From assembly GCA_029784825.1 (NCBI GenBank), contig JAFMAU010000007.1:1-64000 (forward strand): DNA of 64,000 nucleotides, written 5' to 3'. This stretch comes from Nitrososphaerota archaeon. Its GTDB lineage: Archaea; Thermoproteota; Nitrososphaeria; Nitrososphaerales; UBA183. A program made the translations under genes and the position numbers. Within the stretch, counting starts at the first letter, position 1, and the number at the start of each line of letters is the position of its first letter. The notes under the pieces are model-generated. The model did no database searches, had not been told where the DNA came from, and worked only from the letters and a program-made list of their open reading frames with translations. Below are positions 33,009-42,486 of the stretch, piece by piece.

Positions 33009-36000
33009 TCAACCTACTGTGTTGGTCATTTCCAGCGACATAAGTCTGTTGAACTCCACTGCGTAGACCATCGGCAGCTCCCGGGTGAAGGGTTCCATGA
33101 AGCCGTTGACCACCATGCTGAGGGCGTCGTTGTCTGTGATGCCTCGGCTGGTCAGGTAGAACAGCTGCTCCTCGCCCACCTTGCCGACGCTTGCCTCGTG
33201 GGTGACTGTGGCGTCGTCCTCCTGGATCTCCATGTAGGGGTAGGTCGCCGTGGTGCTCTTCTCGTCGATGAGGAGTGCGTCGCAATTGTGAGAGATTGCA
33301 TTGGAGATGAGATACGTGTGGTCTGTGGTCCCCAGATTGTAGACTGGACCAGAGTACCCAATGTTCTCGATGCGCCGAATAGGCGCGTAGATGAACTTGT
33401 CGTCAACCCTTGTCTGATTGCTATCGCTCAGGCTGCATCGAACATCGTACTTCGGGTGAATCCTGACACTTCTGCCTTGGACGTTGCCAGCCTTCGACGC
33501 TCGGGTTATTCTGAAGAAGAGACCTTTGCGCGCGCCGAGCAATTGGACTTGCATTGCCAAGAGCCCAGAGGTAGTGACAATGTGAATGACGTTCTTCTTG
33601 CCCATGCAGTTCGAAGTCGTAGTTCCGTCTCCGCTGACGCATCCCTCAAGGAACGAGTCCGTGATGCTTGGATCCGTGTGCAATAAGACGAAGTCCGGGA
33701 CACGCTTGTTGGGCGCACCCCTGCCGCACCAAGACTCGAACGCTCTGGAAAGGACCTCACCAAAGACGACTACCTCGATGCCGTTCTCACTCTTCTGTCT
33801 GTATGTCCTAACTTTGTACCCGAGCGCCTCGAACAAGTGCGTCAGCCTATCCCTCAGTCTTACCTCGTCCGAGTTGAGCGCGAATTTCAGTTTGCCCTGT
33901 GAAGCATATCCTCCTGCCGCATACAGCCCAAGAGACCAGGCAGTTTCGGCATTGAGAGGTACAGAAGGTGTGTGACCCTTCCCAATCATCACGTTGAGTC
34001 CCCTGCCATTCTTGGCGAAGGAGGAGAGGTCTAGCTCCTTCACGTCCACGCTCCCTAGAAGTCTAGGAATGAGGACGTAATCGCCATCGGCGGAGGAGCG
34101 TTTTGCAAGTAGCTGGGAGGCTGGCTTCCACATGGGGCTGCCTAGCGCAATCTTGATCGTACGGGAATGCCTGCCGTTTCTCGTGGCGCAAGGAGAGGCA
34201 ATTCTCGACCTTGAGACCAGCATCGGATGTTCCGGAGTCACTTCAATGGGAAGCATTCCGACAGCTTTGATTCGTACCATCTCGCCGTCGAATTCGTTGA
34301 CGTACGTCCTGTTGACGGTGTTCTCGCCTGACGCTCCGATGGCGTGGTCCCCTGTAGCGTACTCGGCCATCGGCTTGTTGTCCCCCAGAATGACTGTGCC
34401 CGGCTTCACGCACCTGACGCTCGACTTCACGTTTGTCGCGCCCTTGGCGATGTGCAGCAGCCCACGGTAGGCCGTGTGCCCTCCGTCCTTGGAGACCGAC
34501 CTTGAGATGATCTTCGAGGTCGTGTCCCTGGCCATGTGGATGGCCTTGCCTCCGGTGTCCTGGACCTGGCCCGCGCCCGCGTAGGCCACTGATATGATGT
34601 CCGCCTTCGCCCTCGGGCCGAGCAGGTAGATGGAAGGGTATTTCCTGGTCAGTCTGGAGCCTCCGTTGAAGTCGACCCAGGACACGGTCGCGTCTTCATA
34701 GGCGTGGGCCCTCTTGGTGACCAAGTTCAGCACGTCCCTCGACCAGTTCTGCAGCGTCGTGTACTTGACCAGCGACCCCTTCTTCGCGATTATCTCGACT
34801 ATGGCAGAGTGGAGGGACTGCGAAGAGTAGACGGGCGCTGTGCAGTTGTGGACTGCGAATCCCTTTACGAGATAGGAATTCTCGCCTTCGACTTGCAAGT
34901 TGTAGACCAAGTCGTCATAATTATCGTGAATGATTTCCCTCAGGGGAACGAAGAAGCGATTCCCAACCCGCCTGACTTCGCTCCACTTCTTGTTCTCGGT
35001 GTATTCAACGATGTATTGGTCCTGTCTGACAGCGTCGTGACCTTGGATTCTGTCGCGCGAGCCCTTTCGAACAGAAATGTTCGCAAACAGGCCGCTTCTC
35101 GCGAGAATCTCCTGTATTTGGAATGCCAGTGACGAGCTCGCTGTGGACGCTCTTATCATTACCGAAGTCCCGTTCTTGACATACCTGTTTCCGTCACCCT
35201 TCAGATAGTACTTCAGGAAGGTCAGCTGTTTCTCTGGTGGAATCTTCATTACATCTTCGGACAACATCTTGGTGGCCGCCCCTGCGCCGCAATGAGCCAT
35301 GAACAACTCGATGAGCGGTTTCGCGTATGTGACCACTGAGTAATACTGCCCTCTCGATTTGTGAACACTCGCGTTGTGACCGAGGGACCTGATGAGCTGG
35401 ACTAGTTCCTCGGCAATCTGCTTCTCTTTCGCAGACTTGCCGAAACTGAACTGCGCGACGCGGAGCTTGAGCGATTTATTGTAGGAAACGGAACCCTCTG
35501 CCAGATAGAGTCCGATGATCTTCAGGACCGTGTCTGTAAACGTGGCGCGGTCGATGCTTTCAGTGGGTGCGACGTAGACGACGAAGTCGCCCACTCGGAG
35601 CTCTCCGGCCTCCAAGTAACCCGGCGTCGCTTGAACCAGCCGCTTCGTTGACACTTCCGGCAGCCACCCCTTCCTTGGCTTCCTGGGAGCGAGCACATCG
35701 CCTCTCCTCACCGCCAGCACCGGGTGCTCTGGAGTGAGCCTGAAGGAATTCCCCTTTGACTGCGGAATGAGGGTAATCATCGTCCCCTTGTGCGAGTGAA
35801 CGAACTTCCTGGTCACCGTCGACACTCGACCTGATTCTGCGATGATTTCCTCGCCCTTGCCAACCATGAGTATCGGCTTGAACGTGCTGCCTTCGCTGAC
35901 CAGCTCGTCAGCGGGGAGGCATCCTTCAATGTAGGTGACCTCGCTGTTGGGCTCTGCGATGATCAGCGTCCTCTCGAACTGTCCCATGTTCCTCTCGTTT

Positions 36001-36620
36001 ATCCTGAAGTATGCCTGAAGCGGCATCGAGACCTTCACGCCCTCGGGGACGTGGACGAAGCTCCCGGCGCTCCAGACCGCGGTCTGAAGGGCTGCTATGT
36101 AGTTGTCCTGGTAGGGCACGACTGTGCCGAAGTACTTCTTCATGAGTTCCGGATACTCCTTCATGGCAGTGACCGTGTCGGAGAAGACGACGCCCTGCTT
36201 GGAGAGCTCGCCCTTGATGCTGTGGTAGACTGCCTCGCTCTCGTAGATCGCACCGACTCCGGCGAGGAACTTCTTCTCCGCGTCTGTTATTCCCAGTTTG
36301 TCGTAGGTGTTCTTGATGTACTCCGGGAGCTGCTCCCAGGAGTCCGCTGCCTTCTTGGTCGGGCTGGCGTAGTAGTGGAAGCCCTGGTAGTCTATCTTGG
36401 CCAGCTCGGGCGCCCACGGAGGGGGGGTCTTGTCGAGGAAGAACCTGAGCGCCTTCATTCTGATCTGCTCCATCCATGCGGGTTCGTCGTGAAGCCTGAC
36501 TATCTCCTGCACAACCCTCTCGCTGAGCCCCTTGGTGCCCTGCACAGCGTATGTGTCGATGGGGTCGCTGAAACCGTACTTCTGCTTGTAATCGTCGGTG
36601 ACGATGTCAGACTGCGTCAA
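33009..36620 (-). CDS. sufB: SufB scaffold interrupted by two inteins
   Basis: Continuous 1203-codon frame. The exteins (residues 1-233, 593-736 and 1113-1203) add to 468 residues, the normal SufB length. They hold the SufB core (VSMPLQAYFRINERNMGQFERTLIIAEPNSEVTYIEG, SRSVSKDGGHTAYRGLLHIA, HEASVGKVGEEQLFYLTSRGITDNDA). Two inteins each begin at Cys and end HN before an extein Cys. SufB should be active only after both splice out. TTG 36620 follows a GAGG site, and a TTTTAACGG box about 45 nt upstream could give sufB its own promoter apart from sufC. Confidence 0.95.
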   Translation of the reverse strand: MTQSDIVTDDYKQKYGFSDPIDTYAVQGTKGLSERVVQEIVRLHDEPAWMEQIRMKALRFFLDKTPPPWAPELAKIDYQGFHYYASPTKKAADSWEQLPEYIKNTYDKLGITDAEKKFLAGVGAIYESEAVYHSIKGELSKQGVVFSDTVTAMKEYPELMKKYFGTVVPYQDNYIAALQTAVWSAGSFVHVPEGVKVSMPLQAYFRINERNMGQFERTLIIAEPNSEVTYIEGCLPADELVSEGSTFKPILMVGKGEEIIAESGRVSTVTRKFVHSHKGTMITLIPQSKGNSFRLTPEHPVLAVRRGDVLAPRKPRKGWLPEVSTKRLVQATPGYLEAGELRVGDFVVYVAPTESIDRATFTDTVLKIIGLYLAEGSVSYNKSLKLRVAQFSFGKSAKEKQIAEELVQLIRSLGHNASVHKSRGQYYSVVTYAKPLIELFMAHCGAGAATKMLSEDVMKIPPEKQLTFLKYYLKGDGNRYVKNGTSVMIRASTASSSLAFQIQEILARSGLFANISVRKGSRDRIQGHDAVRQDQYIVEYTENKKWSEVRRVGNRFFVPLREIIHDNYDDLVYNLQVEGENSYLVKGFAVHNCTAPVYSSQSLHSAIVEIIAKKGSLVKYTTLQNWSRDVLNLVTKRAHAYEDATVSWVDFNGGSRLTRKYPSIYLLGPRAKADIISVAYAGAGQVQDTGGKAIHMARDTTSKIISRSVSKDGGHTAYRGLLHIAKGATNVKSSVRCVKPGTVILGDNKPMAEYATGDHAIGASGENTVNRTYVNEFDGEMVRIKAVGMLPIEVTPEHPMLVSRSRIASPCATRNGRHSRTIKIALGSPMWKPASQLLAKRSSADGDYVLIPRLLGSVDVKELDLSSFAKNGRGLNVMIGKGHTPSVPLNAETAWSLGLYAAGGYASQGKLKFALNSDEVRLRDRLTHLFEALGYKVRTYRQKSENGIEVVVFGEVLSRAFESWCGRGAPNKRVPDFVLLHTDPSITDSFLEGCVSGDGTTTSNCMGKKNVIHIVTTSGLLAMQVQLLGARKGLFFRITRASKAGNVQGRSVRIHPKYDVRCSLSDSNQTRVDDKFIYAPIRRIENIGYSGPVYNLGTTDHTYLISNAISHNCDALLIDEKSTTATYPYMEIQEDDATVTHEASVGKVGEEQLFYLTSRGITDNDALSMVVNGFMEPFTRELPMVYAVEFNRLMSLEMTNTVG
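33285..34412 (-). other. SufB intein 2 (376 residues)
   Basis: Begins Cys in VR-CVKPGTV and ends SHN-CDALL, the canonical class 1 junctions. Block B is IEVTPEHPMLV. The endonuclease region retains two LAGLIDADG-like stretches: SLGLYAAGGYAS, with Gly replacing the catalytic acid, and FLEGCVSGDGTTT, which looks intact. The endonuclease may be inactive or weak. C-terminal block F/G is PVYNLGTTDHTYLISNAISHN-like. Confidence 0.93.
34845..35921 (-). other. SufB intein 1 (359 residues)
   Basis: Begins Cys in EG-CLPADELV and ends VHN-CTAP. Block B is FRLTPEHPVLA, and block F/G reads VYNLQVEGENSYLVKGFAVHN. The two LAGLIDADG motifs (IIGLYLAEGSVS and FLKYYLKGDGN) keep acidic residues, so the homing endonuclease is plausibly active. 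It is separated from intein 2 by only 144 extein residues. Confidence 0.93.
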
Positions 36621-36666
36621 ATCCCTATCCTCGATATAACATAGGTTATTTTCTCCGTTAAAAGGG

Positions 36667-37446
36667 TTATGGGGTCGCTTCGTGCGCTTCCTCTTCGCCC
36701 TTGAACCCAGTTATCCAGGTGTATCCCTTCTCCTCCAGAAGCCTCGACAGGTCCTCGCCGCCCGACTTGATTATGGCCCCCTGGAACATGACGTGGACGA
36801 ACTGGGGCTTCACGTACTTCAGGATCCGCTGATAGTGGGTGATCAGGAGCGTGCCCGTCTCTGGGCCCGCGACCTTGTTGATGCCCTCGGCCACGATCCT
36901 GAGCGCGTCGATGTCCAGCCCCGAGTCTGTCTCGTCGAGGACCGCGAACTTGGGCTGCATGAGTGCCATCTGCAGAATCTCCGCCCGCTTCTTCTCGCCT
37001 CCGGAGAAGCCCTCGTTGAGGTACCTGGTGAGGAAGGATTCGTCCATCTCGAGCATCTTCAGCTTCTCTGCGGCTGCCTCCTTGAACTCGAAGATGGTGG
37101 GCGGCTCCTTCGGGTCCTTGGTGTGGGCCGCGTTGTAGGCTGCCCTCAGGAAGGAGAACATGCTGACGCCCTGCACAGCCACCGGGTACTGGAAGGCGAG
37201 GAAGAGGCCCTTCCTTGCGCGCTTGTCCGGGGTCATCCCGATGATGTTCTCTCCGCCGAGGAGTATCTCACCTGATGTCACGTGGTACCTCGGATGGCCC
37301 ATCAGCGTGTAGGCCAGGGTGCTCTTGCCCGAGCCGTTGGGGCCCATCAGGGCATGAGCCTCGCCCTGTTTGACCGTCAGGTTGACTCCCTTCAGGATCT
37401 CCTTGCCTTCAACTGAGGCGCGAAGGTCCTTGATTTCGAGGTTCAT
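36667..37446 (-). CDS. sufC: SufC ATPase
   Basis: 259 residues, ABC ATPase of the Suf complex: Walker A GPNGSGKST, signature FSGGEKKRAEILQM, and Walker B FAVLDETDSGLDIDAL (the DETDSGLD form is diagnostic of SufC). First gene of the suf operon (ATG 37446); 46 nt separate it from sufB. Confidence 0.96.
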   Translation of the reverse strand: MNLEIKDLRASVEGKEILKGVNLTVKQGEAHALMGPNGSGKSTLAYTLMGHPRYHVTSGEILLGGENIIGMTPDKRARKGLFLAFQYPVAVQGVSMFSFLRAAYNAAHTKDPKEPPTIFEFKEAAAEKLKMLEMDESFLTRYLNEGFSGGEKKRAEILQMALMQPKFAVLDETDSGLDIDALRIVAEGINKVAGPETGTLLITHYQRILKYVKPQFVHVMFQGAIIKSGGEDLSRLLEEKGYTWITGFKGEEEAHEATP

Positions 37447-37508
37447 CGCTGGTTCTCGCCGCTCTGGTTTGTCGTATTAAATTTATCACGCGGGCTGCCG
37501 CTGTCCCA

Positions 37509-38003
37509 TCAGGCCCAGCGCTCTACTACCTTCCTCCCGACCGCTTCCAGGAATTCCCTGTCCACGGACGAGAAGGAGTCGAGCTGGTCGCTGTCGATGT
37601 CAATCTCCCCGACGACCTTGCCCGAGTTCAGGATCGGCACCACTATCTCTGACTTCGTCGACAGGAAGCACTGCAGGTAGCGGGGGTCCTTGCTCACGTC
37701 GGACACTATCTCGGTGCGGCCTGCCTTTGCCGCGAAACCGCAGACGCCCTTTCCAATGGGAATCCTGGCGTGCTCGGTCGCTGCAGGGCCCGACCATGCG
37801 TCGAGCACGAGTTCGGAGCCGTCGGCGAGGTAGATCCCCACCCAGGAATAGGACGGCACGAGGGAGTTCAGGAGCCGCACCACCTGCTCTCTCGCGGAGC
37901 GCCCGCTCGAGGAGCTGATGGCCGCATCCACCTCTCCAAGGACCTCCTTGGCCTGTTCCCTGCTGAGCCTGACCATGCTCGCCTTCAAACTCTCGCAGCG
38001 CAC
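37509..38003 (-). CDS. GAF-domain free methionine-(R)-sulfoxide reductase-like
   Basis: 164 residues, one GAF domain: YSWVGIYLADGSELVLDAWSG, IGKGVCGFAAKAGRTEIVSDVSKDPRYLQCFLSTKSEIVVPI and GEIDIDSDQLDSFSSVDREFLE. The Cys in GVCG and in YLQC and the SEIVVPI strand match the fRMsr class, which reduces free Met-R-sulfoxide. Probably antioxidant, which fits its place beside the suf operon. A third catalytic Cys is not clear. Confidence 0.82.
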   Translation of the reverse strand: MRCESLKASMVRLSREQAKEVLGEVDAAISSSSGRSAREQVVRLLNSLVPSYSWVGIYLADGSELVLDAWSGPAATEHARIPIGKGVCGFAAKAGRTEIVSDVSKDPRYLQCFLSTKSEIVVPILNSGKVVGEIDIDSDQLDSFSSVDREFLEAVGRKVVERWA

Positions 38004-38036
38004 GCCCCGTCCCGTATTTATCTCCGTTGCCGGTTG

Positions 38037-38726
38037 CTAACCTTCCAGCAGATACCTGTAGGCGAGCGCCGCGAGGATGGCGCCCGCGAATGGGCCTATC
38101 CAGTAGATGTACCAGTAGGAGGGCAGGAAGCCGCCCGCCAGCATCGGGCCCATCGCCCGCGCGGGGTTCATGGCGGCGCCGGTGAGCGCTCCACCGAATA
38201 GAACGTCGACGAGCACTGCGACTCCGATGCCGAAGCCTCCGACCTTGGGCGCGCGAGGGTCGACTGCCGTGGCGAGGACTGCGAACATCAGCACGAAGGT
38301 CATGACCAGTTCGAGGAGGGTTCCCTGAAAGACCGAGATTGACCCTGCAAGGGAAGGAGCACCCCAGTGCGCAGCGCTCCCGAAGCCTGCCGGGAGCGAA
38401 GCTACAAGAGCGAAGCCCGCGAGCGATGCGCCGGCAAGCTCCGCGACGATGTATGGGACGACTTCCCTCGGGCTGACCTTCCCGCACACGAGAAGCCCGA
38501 TGGTGACTGCGGGGTTCAGCGAACCCCCGGAGATGGCCATAGTCGCTGTCACGCCCAGGGCGAGGCCGAGCCCGTTGGCCAGTGCCGCGACGATGAGGGA
38601 CGATGACGGGTCGGAGACTCCTAGGGACTGCGATGCGACAGCCGAGCCCGCACCCACAAGCACGAAAGCGAATGTTCCGATGAGCTCCGCGGTCAGCTTC
38701 TTGAGAAGTCCTGGCCCTTGGGACAA
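38037..38726 (-). CDS. Aquaporin / MIP family channel
   Basis: 229 residues, six membrane helices and two half-helices with NPA motifs: GGSLNPAVTIGLLV and MNPARAMGP. ELIGTFAFVLVGAGSAV opens the fold. Passes water, glycerol or small neutral solutes; arsenite permeation is known for some members and an arsenic module follows nearby. Start TTG 38726 is chosen because the upstream part of the longer frame is low-complexity. Confidence 0.9.
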   Translation of the reverse strand: MSQGPGLLKKLTAELIGTFAFVLVGAGSAVASQSLGVSDPSSSLIVAALANGLGLALGVTATMAISGGSLNPAVTIGLLVCGKVSPREVVPYIVAELAGASLAGFALVASLPAGFGSAAHWGAPSLAGSISVFQGTLLELVMTFVLMFAVLATAVDPRAPKVGGFGIGVAVLVDVLFGGALTGAAMNPARAMGPMLAGGFLPSYWYIYWIGPFAGAILAALAYRYLLEG

Positions 38727-38765
38727 GCCTGATTTTCCGTCGGCCGAGACTTGTCTTCTTAAGAC

Positions 38766-39299
38766 TTGCGCGGCCTCTCGAAAGGTTTTTCGGCCCGAAG
38801 CGAGACCGGCCGAACCCTGTTTTCCAGCAAGTTCGTTGCGATAGCAGCGTGCCTGATTTTCATAGGCTCGCTCACCACGTACTACTACGTGGCGGAGAGC
38901 GGGTTCAATCCCGTCCCCCAGCAGACGACCCTCTCGGGCGCGGCGATCTGCCCTGCGGACAAGCAGCACTGCCCCGGATTCGGTCTGGACAACATGACGG
39001 TACGCATGTTGAACCGGACAGACATAGACAGCCAGCAGGTGGCCTTCGTGGTGACTTCGAAGGAGGCGTCGCCGATGGCGCGGGTCGAGGTGTTCATCGA
39101 CAACGTTTCCCTTGGGACTGTCGAAGGACCGTTCGCGCCGGGGGTCCCGAGGCTCGTCTCACTCGCGGTGCCGACAACAGTCAGCGTAACCCCAGGCGTC
39201 AGCTACGGCGTGGTCGTCGAGGGAATCTTCAGCGACTCTTCGGGAGCTGCTACAGCAGAATACTGGCAGTCAATCACGGTCGTGGCCACCGGCGTGTAG
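38766..39299 (+). CDS. Membrane-anchored extracytoplasmic protein, unknown
   Basis: 177 residues: a short basic N-terminus, a membrane helix (about 23-42), then a Val/Thr-rich beta domain with one CPADKQHC loop and a putative Ig-like fold. No enzyme motif. TTG 38766 is the only upstream start and its exact choice is unsure. It diverges from the aquaporin gene. Confidence 0.55.
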   Translation: MRGLSKGFSARSETGRTLFSSKFVAIAACLIFIGSLTTYYYVAESGFNPVPQQTTLSGAAICPADKQHCPGFGLDNMTVRMLNRTDIDSQQVAFVVTSKEASPMARVEVFIDNVSLGTVEGPFAPGVPRLVSLAVPTTVSVTPGVSYGVVVEGIFSDSSGAATAEYWQSITVVATGV

Positions 39300-39421
39300 A
39301 CCCGGGGCCCCCGTTGCGATGCCGCCCAGGCTCTGGCTCTGCGAAACAAGCGTCGGGACGAAGGACGTGGAGACTCGGCAGGGTCTAGTCAATAAGTAGC
39401 TCCGGAATCCCGGGTGAGCAC

Positions 39422-40186
39422 ATGTTCGAGATTGAAATCAGGAAGGCCGTCAAGGACAGGTACTCCAAGATCGCGACGTCGTCTTCCAACACTGGCTGCT
39501 GCGTCGACGGTGAAAGCTGCTCGGCTGATTCGGGATTGATCTCCCTGGGTGCGTCCGTGCCAGTGGAGGCCTCTTCGGTCAACGCGGGATGCGGGTCTCC
39601 AATCTCACTGATTAGCCTCAAAGAAGGGGACACTGTGTTGGACCTGGGGAGCGGCGGGGGCATAGACGTCTTCAGAGCTTCCCAACTGGTGGGAGCAAGA
39701 GGGAAGGCGATCGGCGTCGACGCTACCCCCGAGATGGTCTGGAGGGCTAGAGAGACGAGGGCGAAGTACGGAGACAAGTATGCGAACGCGGAGTTCAGGC
39801 TGGGCGAGATTGAACACCTGCCGATCGAGTCTGACAGCGTGGACCATGTGATATCCAACTGCGTGATCAACCTCTCCCCGGACAAGCTGGCAGTCTTCAG
39901 AGAAGCCTTCAGGGTGCTGAAGGGAGGAGGAACGTTCGCCGTGGCGGACATCACCCTCCAAACGGAAATCCCGGAGAGCGCGAGGATGGACATGGACGCG
40001 TGGTCTGCCTGCCTCGCCGGAGCCCTCACCGATTCCGACTATAGGACGAAGCTTCTCAGCGCCGGGTTCGTTGATGCGGAGATCGAGCACATATCGGACT
40101 CCAACATCGGAGAGTACCCCTTCAAGTACTACAGCTCGCACATCAGGGCAAGGAAACCGGATGCCCTGACTTCGCGAGCTCGCTGA
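39422..40186 (+). CDS. arsM: Arsenite S-adenosylmethionine methyltransferase
   Basis: 254 residues with an ArsM-type N-terminus rich in Cys (NTGCCVDGESCSADS), SAM motif VLDLGSGGGIDVF, and conserved arsenic-binding Cys in SNCVINLSPDK and AWSACLAGAL. Methylates As(III) to volatile or less reactive forms. Its 3' end overlaps convergent arsC by 44 bp. Confidence 0.92.
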   Translation: MFEIEIRKAVKDRYSKIATSSSNTGCCVDGESCSADSGLISLGASVPVEASSVNAGCGSPISLISLKEGDTVLDLGSGGGIDVFRASQLVGARGKAIGVDATPEMVWRARETRAKYGDKYANAEFRLGEIEHLPIESDSVDHVISNCVINLSPDKLAVFREAFRVLKGGGTFAVADITLQTEIPESARMDMDAWSACLAGALTDSDYRTKLLSAGFVDAEIEHISDSNIGEYPFKYYSSHIRARKPDALTSRAR

Positions 40187-40595
40187 CTCTCCTCCCGATC
40201 TCGTCCCTCAACTTCCGCACCTCCTCGATTGGTCTGCCCTTGGGGTCGGGCAGGTCCCAGTCCACGAGCTTCTTCTGCATCTGAGCGAGCATTGGCCTCG
40301 GGCAGGCCTCCTCGACCGAGCAGCCCATGGTGACGACGAGGCTCGCCTCGCTGATCATCCCGGCGGTGAGCATCTTCGGCCTGTTCGACCCGATGTCGAT
40401 GCCCTTCTCGGCCATGACGCGGACGACAACAGGGTTGACTCCCGGGGAAGGGACCGTTCCTGCGCTGGACGCGTTCACACCCAGCTTCCTGGCGAACGCC
40501 TCGGCCATCTGGCTCCTTCCTGCGTTCTCCACACAGACGAATAGGATTCTCCCCAGTCGACTGTCCCGAGGCTCCAGGAGGTGTCTGCTCGTCAC
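40143..40595 (-). CDS. arsC: Arsenate reductase (LMW phosphatase type)
   Basis: 150 residues: the P-loop [16 protein letters not shown] (CX5R), [12 protein letters not shown] (redox Cys) and DWDLPDPKG. Reduces arsenate to arsenite, coupled to thioredoxin-like donors. GTG/ATG start region overlaps the acr3 stop by 4 nt, so the two are coupled. Confidence 0.93.
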   Translation of the reverse strand: MTSRHLLEPRDSRLGRILFVCVENAGRSQMAEAFARKLGVNASSAGTVPSPGVNPVVVRVMAEKGIDIGSNRPKMLTAGMISEASLVVTMGCSVEEACPRPMLAQMQKKLVDWDLPDPKGRPIEEVRKLRDEIGRRVSELAKSGHPVSLP

Positions 40596-41770
40596 TCCCG
40601 ACCTCCTGACGCGCGCTTTCCTGTCGGCCCGTCCGGCCCGGAAGCGGCGACGGCTTGGCCCGAGAGGGTCCCCGGCCGGAAATACATCCTCCTTAGCCAG
40701 AAGGCAACGTTCACGAGACTGATCATCACGGGCACCTCAATCAGCGGCCCTATCACAGTGGCGAAGGCTTCCTGGGAGGCAAGCCCGAAGACTGAGACCG
40801 CGACCGCTATTGCGAGTTCGAAGTTGTTGCTGGCAGCTGTGAACGCCAGAGCGGTTGTTCTTCCGTAGTCCAGCTTTGAATAGAGGCCCAGGGCAAACGA
40901 TGTGAAGAACATTATCAGGAAATAGACGAGGAGTGGAATCGCCACCCTCGCGACGTCCAGGGGGAGGCTCACGATGTACTCGCCCTTCAGCGAGAACATG
41001 ACGATGATTGTGAACAGCAACGCGAGGAGCGACGTCGGAGCCAGCCTGGGAATCAGCGTCTGCTCGTACCACGACCGTCCCTTCGTTCGAAGGAAGTAGA
41101 ACCTGGTCGCCATCCCTCCGAAGAAGGGGACCCCCAAGTAGATTGCCACCGACTGAGCAACTGCGATAAGCGAGATGCTGACGGCCGTTCCCTGACCTGA
41201 AATCCAGGAACTTGCCAGAGTTATGTAGAAGTAGGCCAGCACGCTGTAGAAGACGATCTGGAAGACAGAATTCAGGGCCACAAGTATGGCAGCCCACTCG
41301 CTGTCCCCGCCAGCCAGATTGTTCCACACTATCACCATGGCGATGCATCTCGCCAGCCCCACAACAATCAGACCGTTCCTCAGAGCGGGATAGTTCGCCA
41401 GGAAGACCCAGGCCAGCAAGAACATCAGGAGTGGCCCGACCAACCAGTTCAGGACGAGGGAGGCGGAGAGCATCTTTTTGGAACCCTTGGCACGGACGAT
41501 CTTCCCGAGGTCCTCGTACCTGACCCGAGCCAACGGCGGGTACATCATCCAGATCAGACCGACGGCGATGGGTATCGATGTGGTCCCAACGCTGAACGAG
41601 TTGACCGCGTTGGAGATGCCAGGGAGCAGGTAGCCTGCCGAGACGCCTGCGGCCATCGCCAGGAATATCCAGACGGTCAGGAATCTGTTGAGAGATGACA
41701 AACGGCTCCGTTCTCCGCCCGTCGAGGTTTGCTCCGCTCTCGTCGAACGGAATCGCTGCCCATCAGTCAA
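40592..41770 (-). CDS. acr3: Arsenite efflux permease ACR3
   Basis: 392 residues, ten membrane helices of the bile/arsenite/riboflavin transporter family. [18 protein letters not shown] has the essential Cys of ACR3 in helix 4, and [17 protein letters not shown] has the conserved Glu of helix 9. Exports arsenite made by ArsC. Part of the arsR-acr3-arsC run. Confidence 0.94.
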   Translation of the reverse strand: MTDGQRFRSTRAEQTSTGGERSRLSSLNRFLTVWIFLAMAAGVSAGYLLPGISNAVNSFSVGTTSIPIAVGLIWMMYPPLARVRYEDLGKIVRAKGSKKMLSASLVLNWLVGPLLMFLLAWVFLANYPALRNGLIVVGLARCIAMVIVWNNLAGGDSEWAAILVALNSVFQIVFYSVLAYFYITLASSWISGQGTAVSISLIAVAQSVAIYLGVPFFGGMATRFYFLRTKGRSWYEQTLIPRLAPTSLLALLFTIIVMFSLKGEYIVSLPLDVARVAIPLLVYFLIMFFTSFALGLYSKLDYGRTTALAFTAASNNFELAIAVAVSVFGLASQEAFATVIGPLIEVPVMISLVNVAFWLRRMYFRPGTLSGQAVAASGPDGPTGKRASGGRE

Positions 41771-41822
41771 ATCTGCCTCGGCGGGCCCCTGACTCTGCTC
41801 CCTGGTGTGACCGGACAGTCGC

Positions 41823-42200
41823 CTAGGCCACCAGGCCCGTAATCAGGTCTACGACGGGAGAGTCGCGCACCCGGTAGAAGACCCACCTTTCCTTCTTGCT
41901 CCTCTGAAGCAAGTCTGCTTGCTCCAGTATGCCGAGGTGGTGAGATACCGTCGGTTGAGGAAGCCCCATGGCGGATTCAAGCTCGCAGACGCACATCTCC
42001 CGCTTGGACAGGAGGAGCAGTATCTTGATTCTGTTGGAGTCGCCGATTGCCCCCAGAAGCCTCTCCGCCCGTCTGATCTTCGCGGCGTACTCCGGGGAAG
42101 AGAGCTTCTCGGCCTCGACCCTCGCCTGTCTGATGTCCGAGGGCCGGCAGATACCGTACTGGATGAGCCTCTGAATCGATTCGGCCTGCTTGGGCCTCAA
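41823..42200 (-). CDS. arsR: ArsR-family repressor
   Basis: 125 residues. Winged helix with [51 protein letters not shown]. The CVC pair in helix alpha-3 is the As(III)/Sb(III)-sensing motif of E. coli-type ArsR. It should repress acr3-arsC until arsenite binds. TTG 42200 start; 52 nt precede acr3. Confidence 0.93.
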   Translation of the reverse strand: MRPKQAESIQRLIQYGICRPSDIRQARVEAEKLSSPEYAAKIRRAERLLGAIGDSNRIKILLLLSKREMCVCELESAMGLPQPTVSHHLGILEQADLLQRSKKERWVFYRVRDSPVVDLITGLVA

Positions 42201-42400
42201 GGCACCCCGACCCCGTTGAGACGCATGGAGAGTGCAGACGGACTCCTTTCCCGCTCTGTCGGGGACGCCCCGGATGGCGCGACCTCCGGCGGCGGACCCG
42301 AGTTCGCCCTTCCGAGCATGGCGCAGACGTCCAGTGATCCAACAGCCAAGGCTGGAGGTGAAGGTCTTGAGCTCAAGGTCTCACATGCACCGAACCATTC

Positions 42401-42424
42401 ATCAATATATATTAATGTATCATG
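42401..42424 (+). promoter_or_regulatory. AT-rich promoter region, arsR-FmdE intergenic
   Basis: An AT-rich block with an ATATATATTAATG core in a GC-rich 286-bp gap between divergent arsR and the FmdE-like gene. It can serve as a TATA box for the plus-strand gene (transcription start about 42435, leader about 50 nt). No clear ArsR operator palindrome was found. The rest of the gap holds no convincing gene. Confidence 0.45.
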
Positions 42425-42486
42425 TCTGATTCTCAGCAATGATAATCGGCTTCCGGCGTAAATAGCCCAGGGAGAGCGCGCCGTCG

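Noticed and set aside
42197..42439. Extra 80-codon minus-strand gene upstream of arsR
   Set aside because: Overlaps arsR slightly, has no recognisable fold and crosses the AT-rich promoter.
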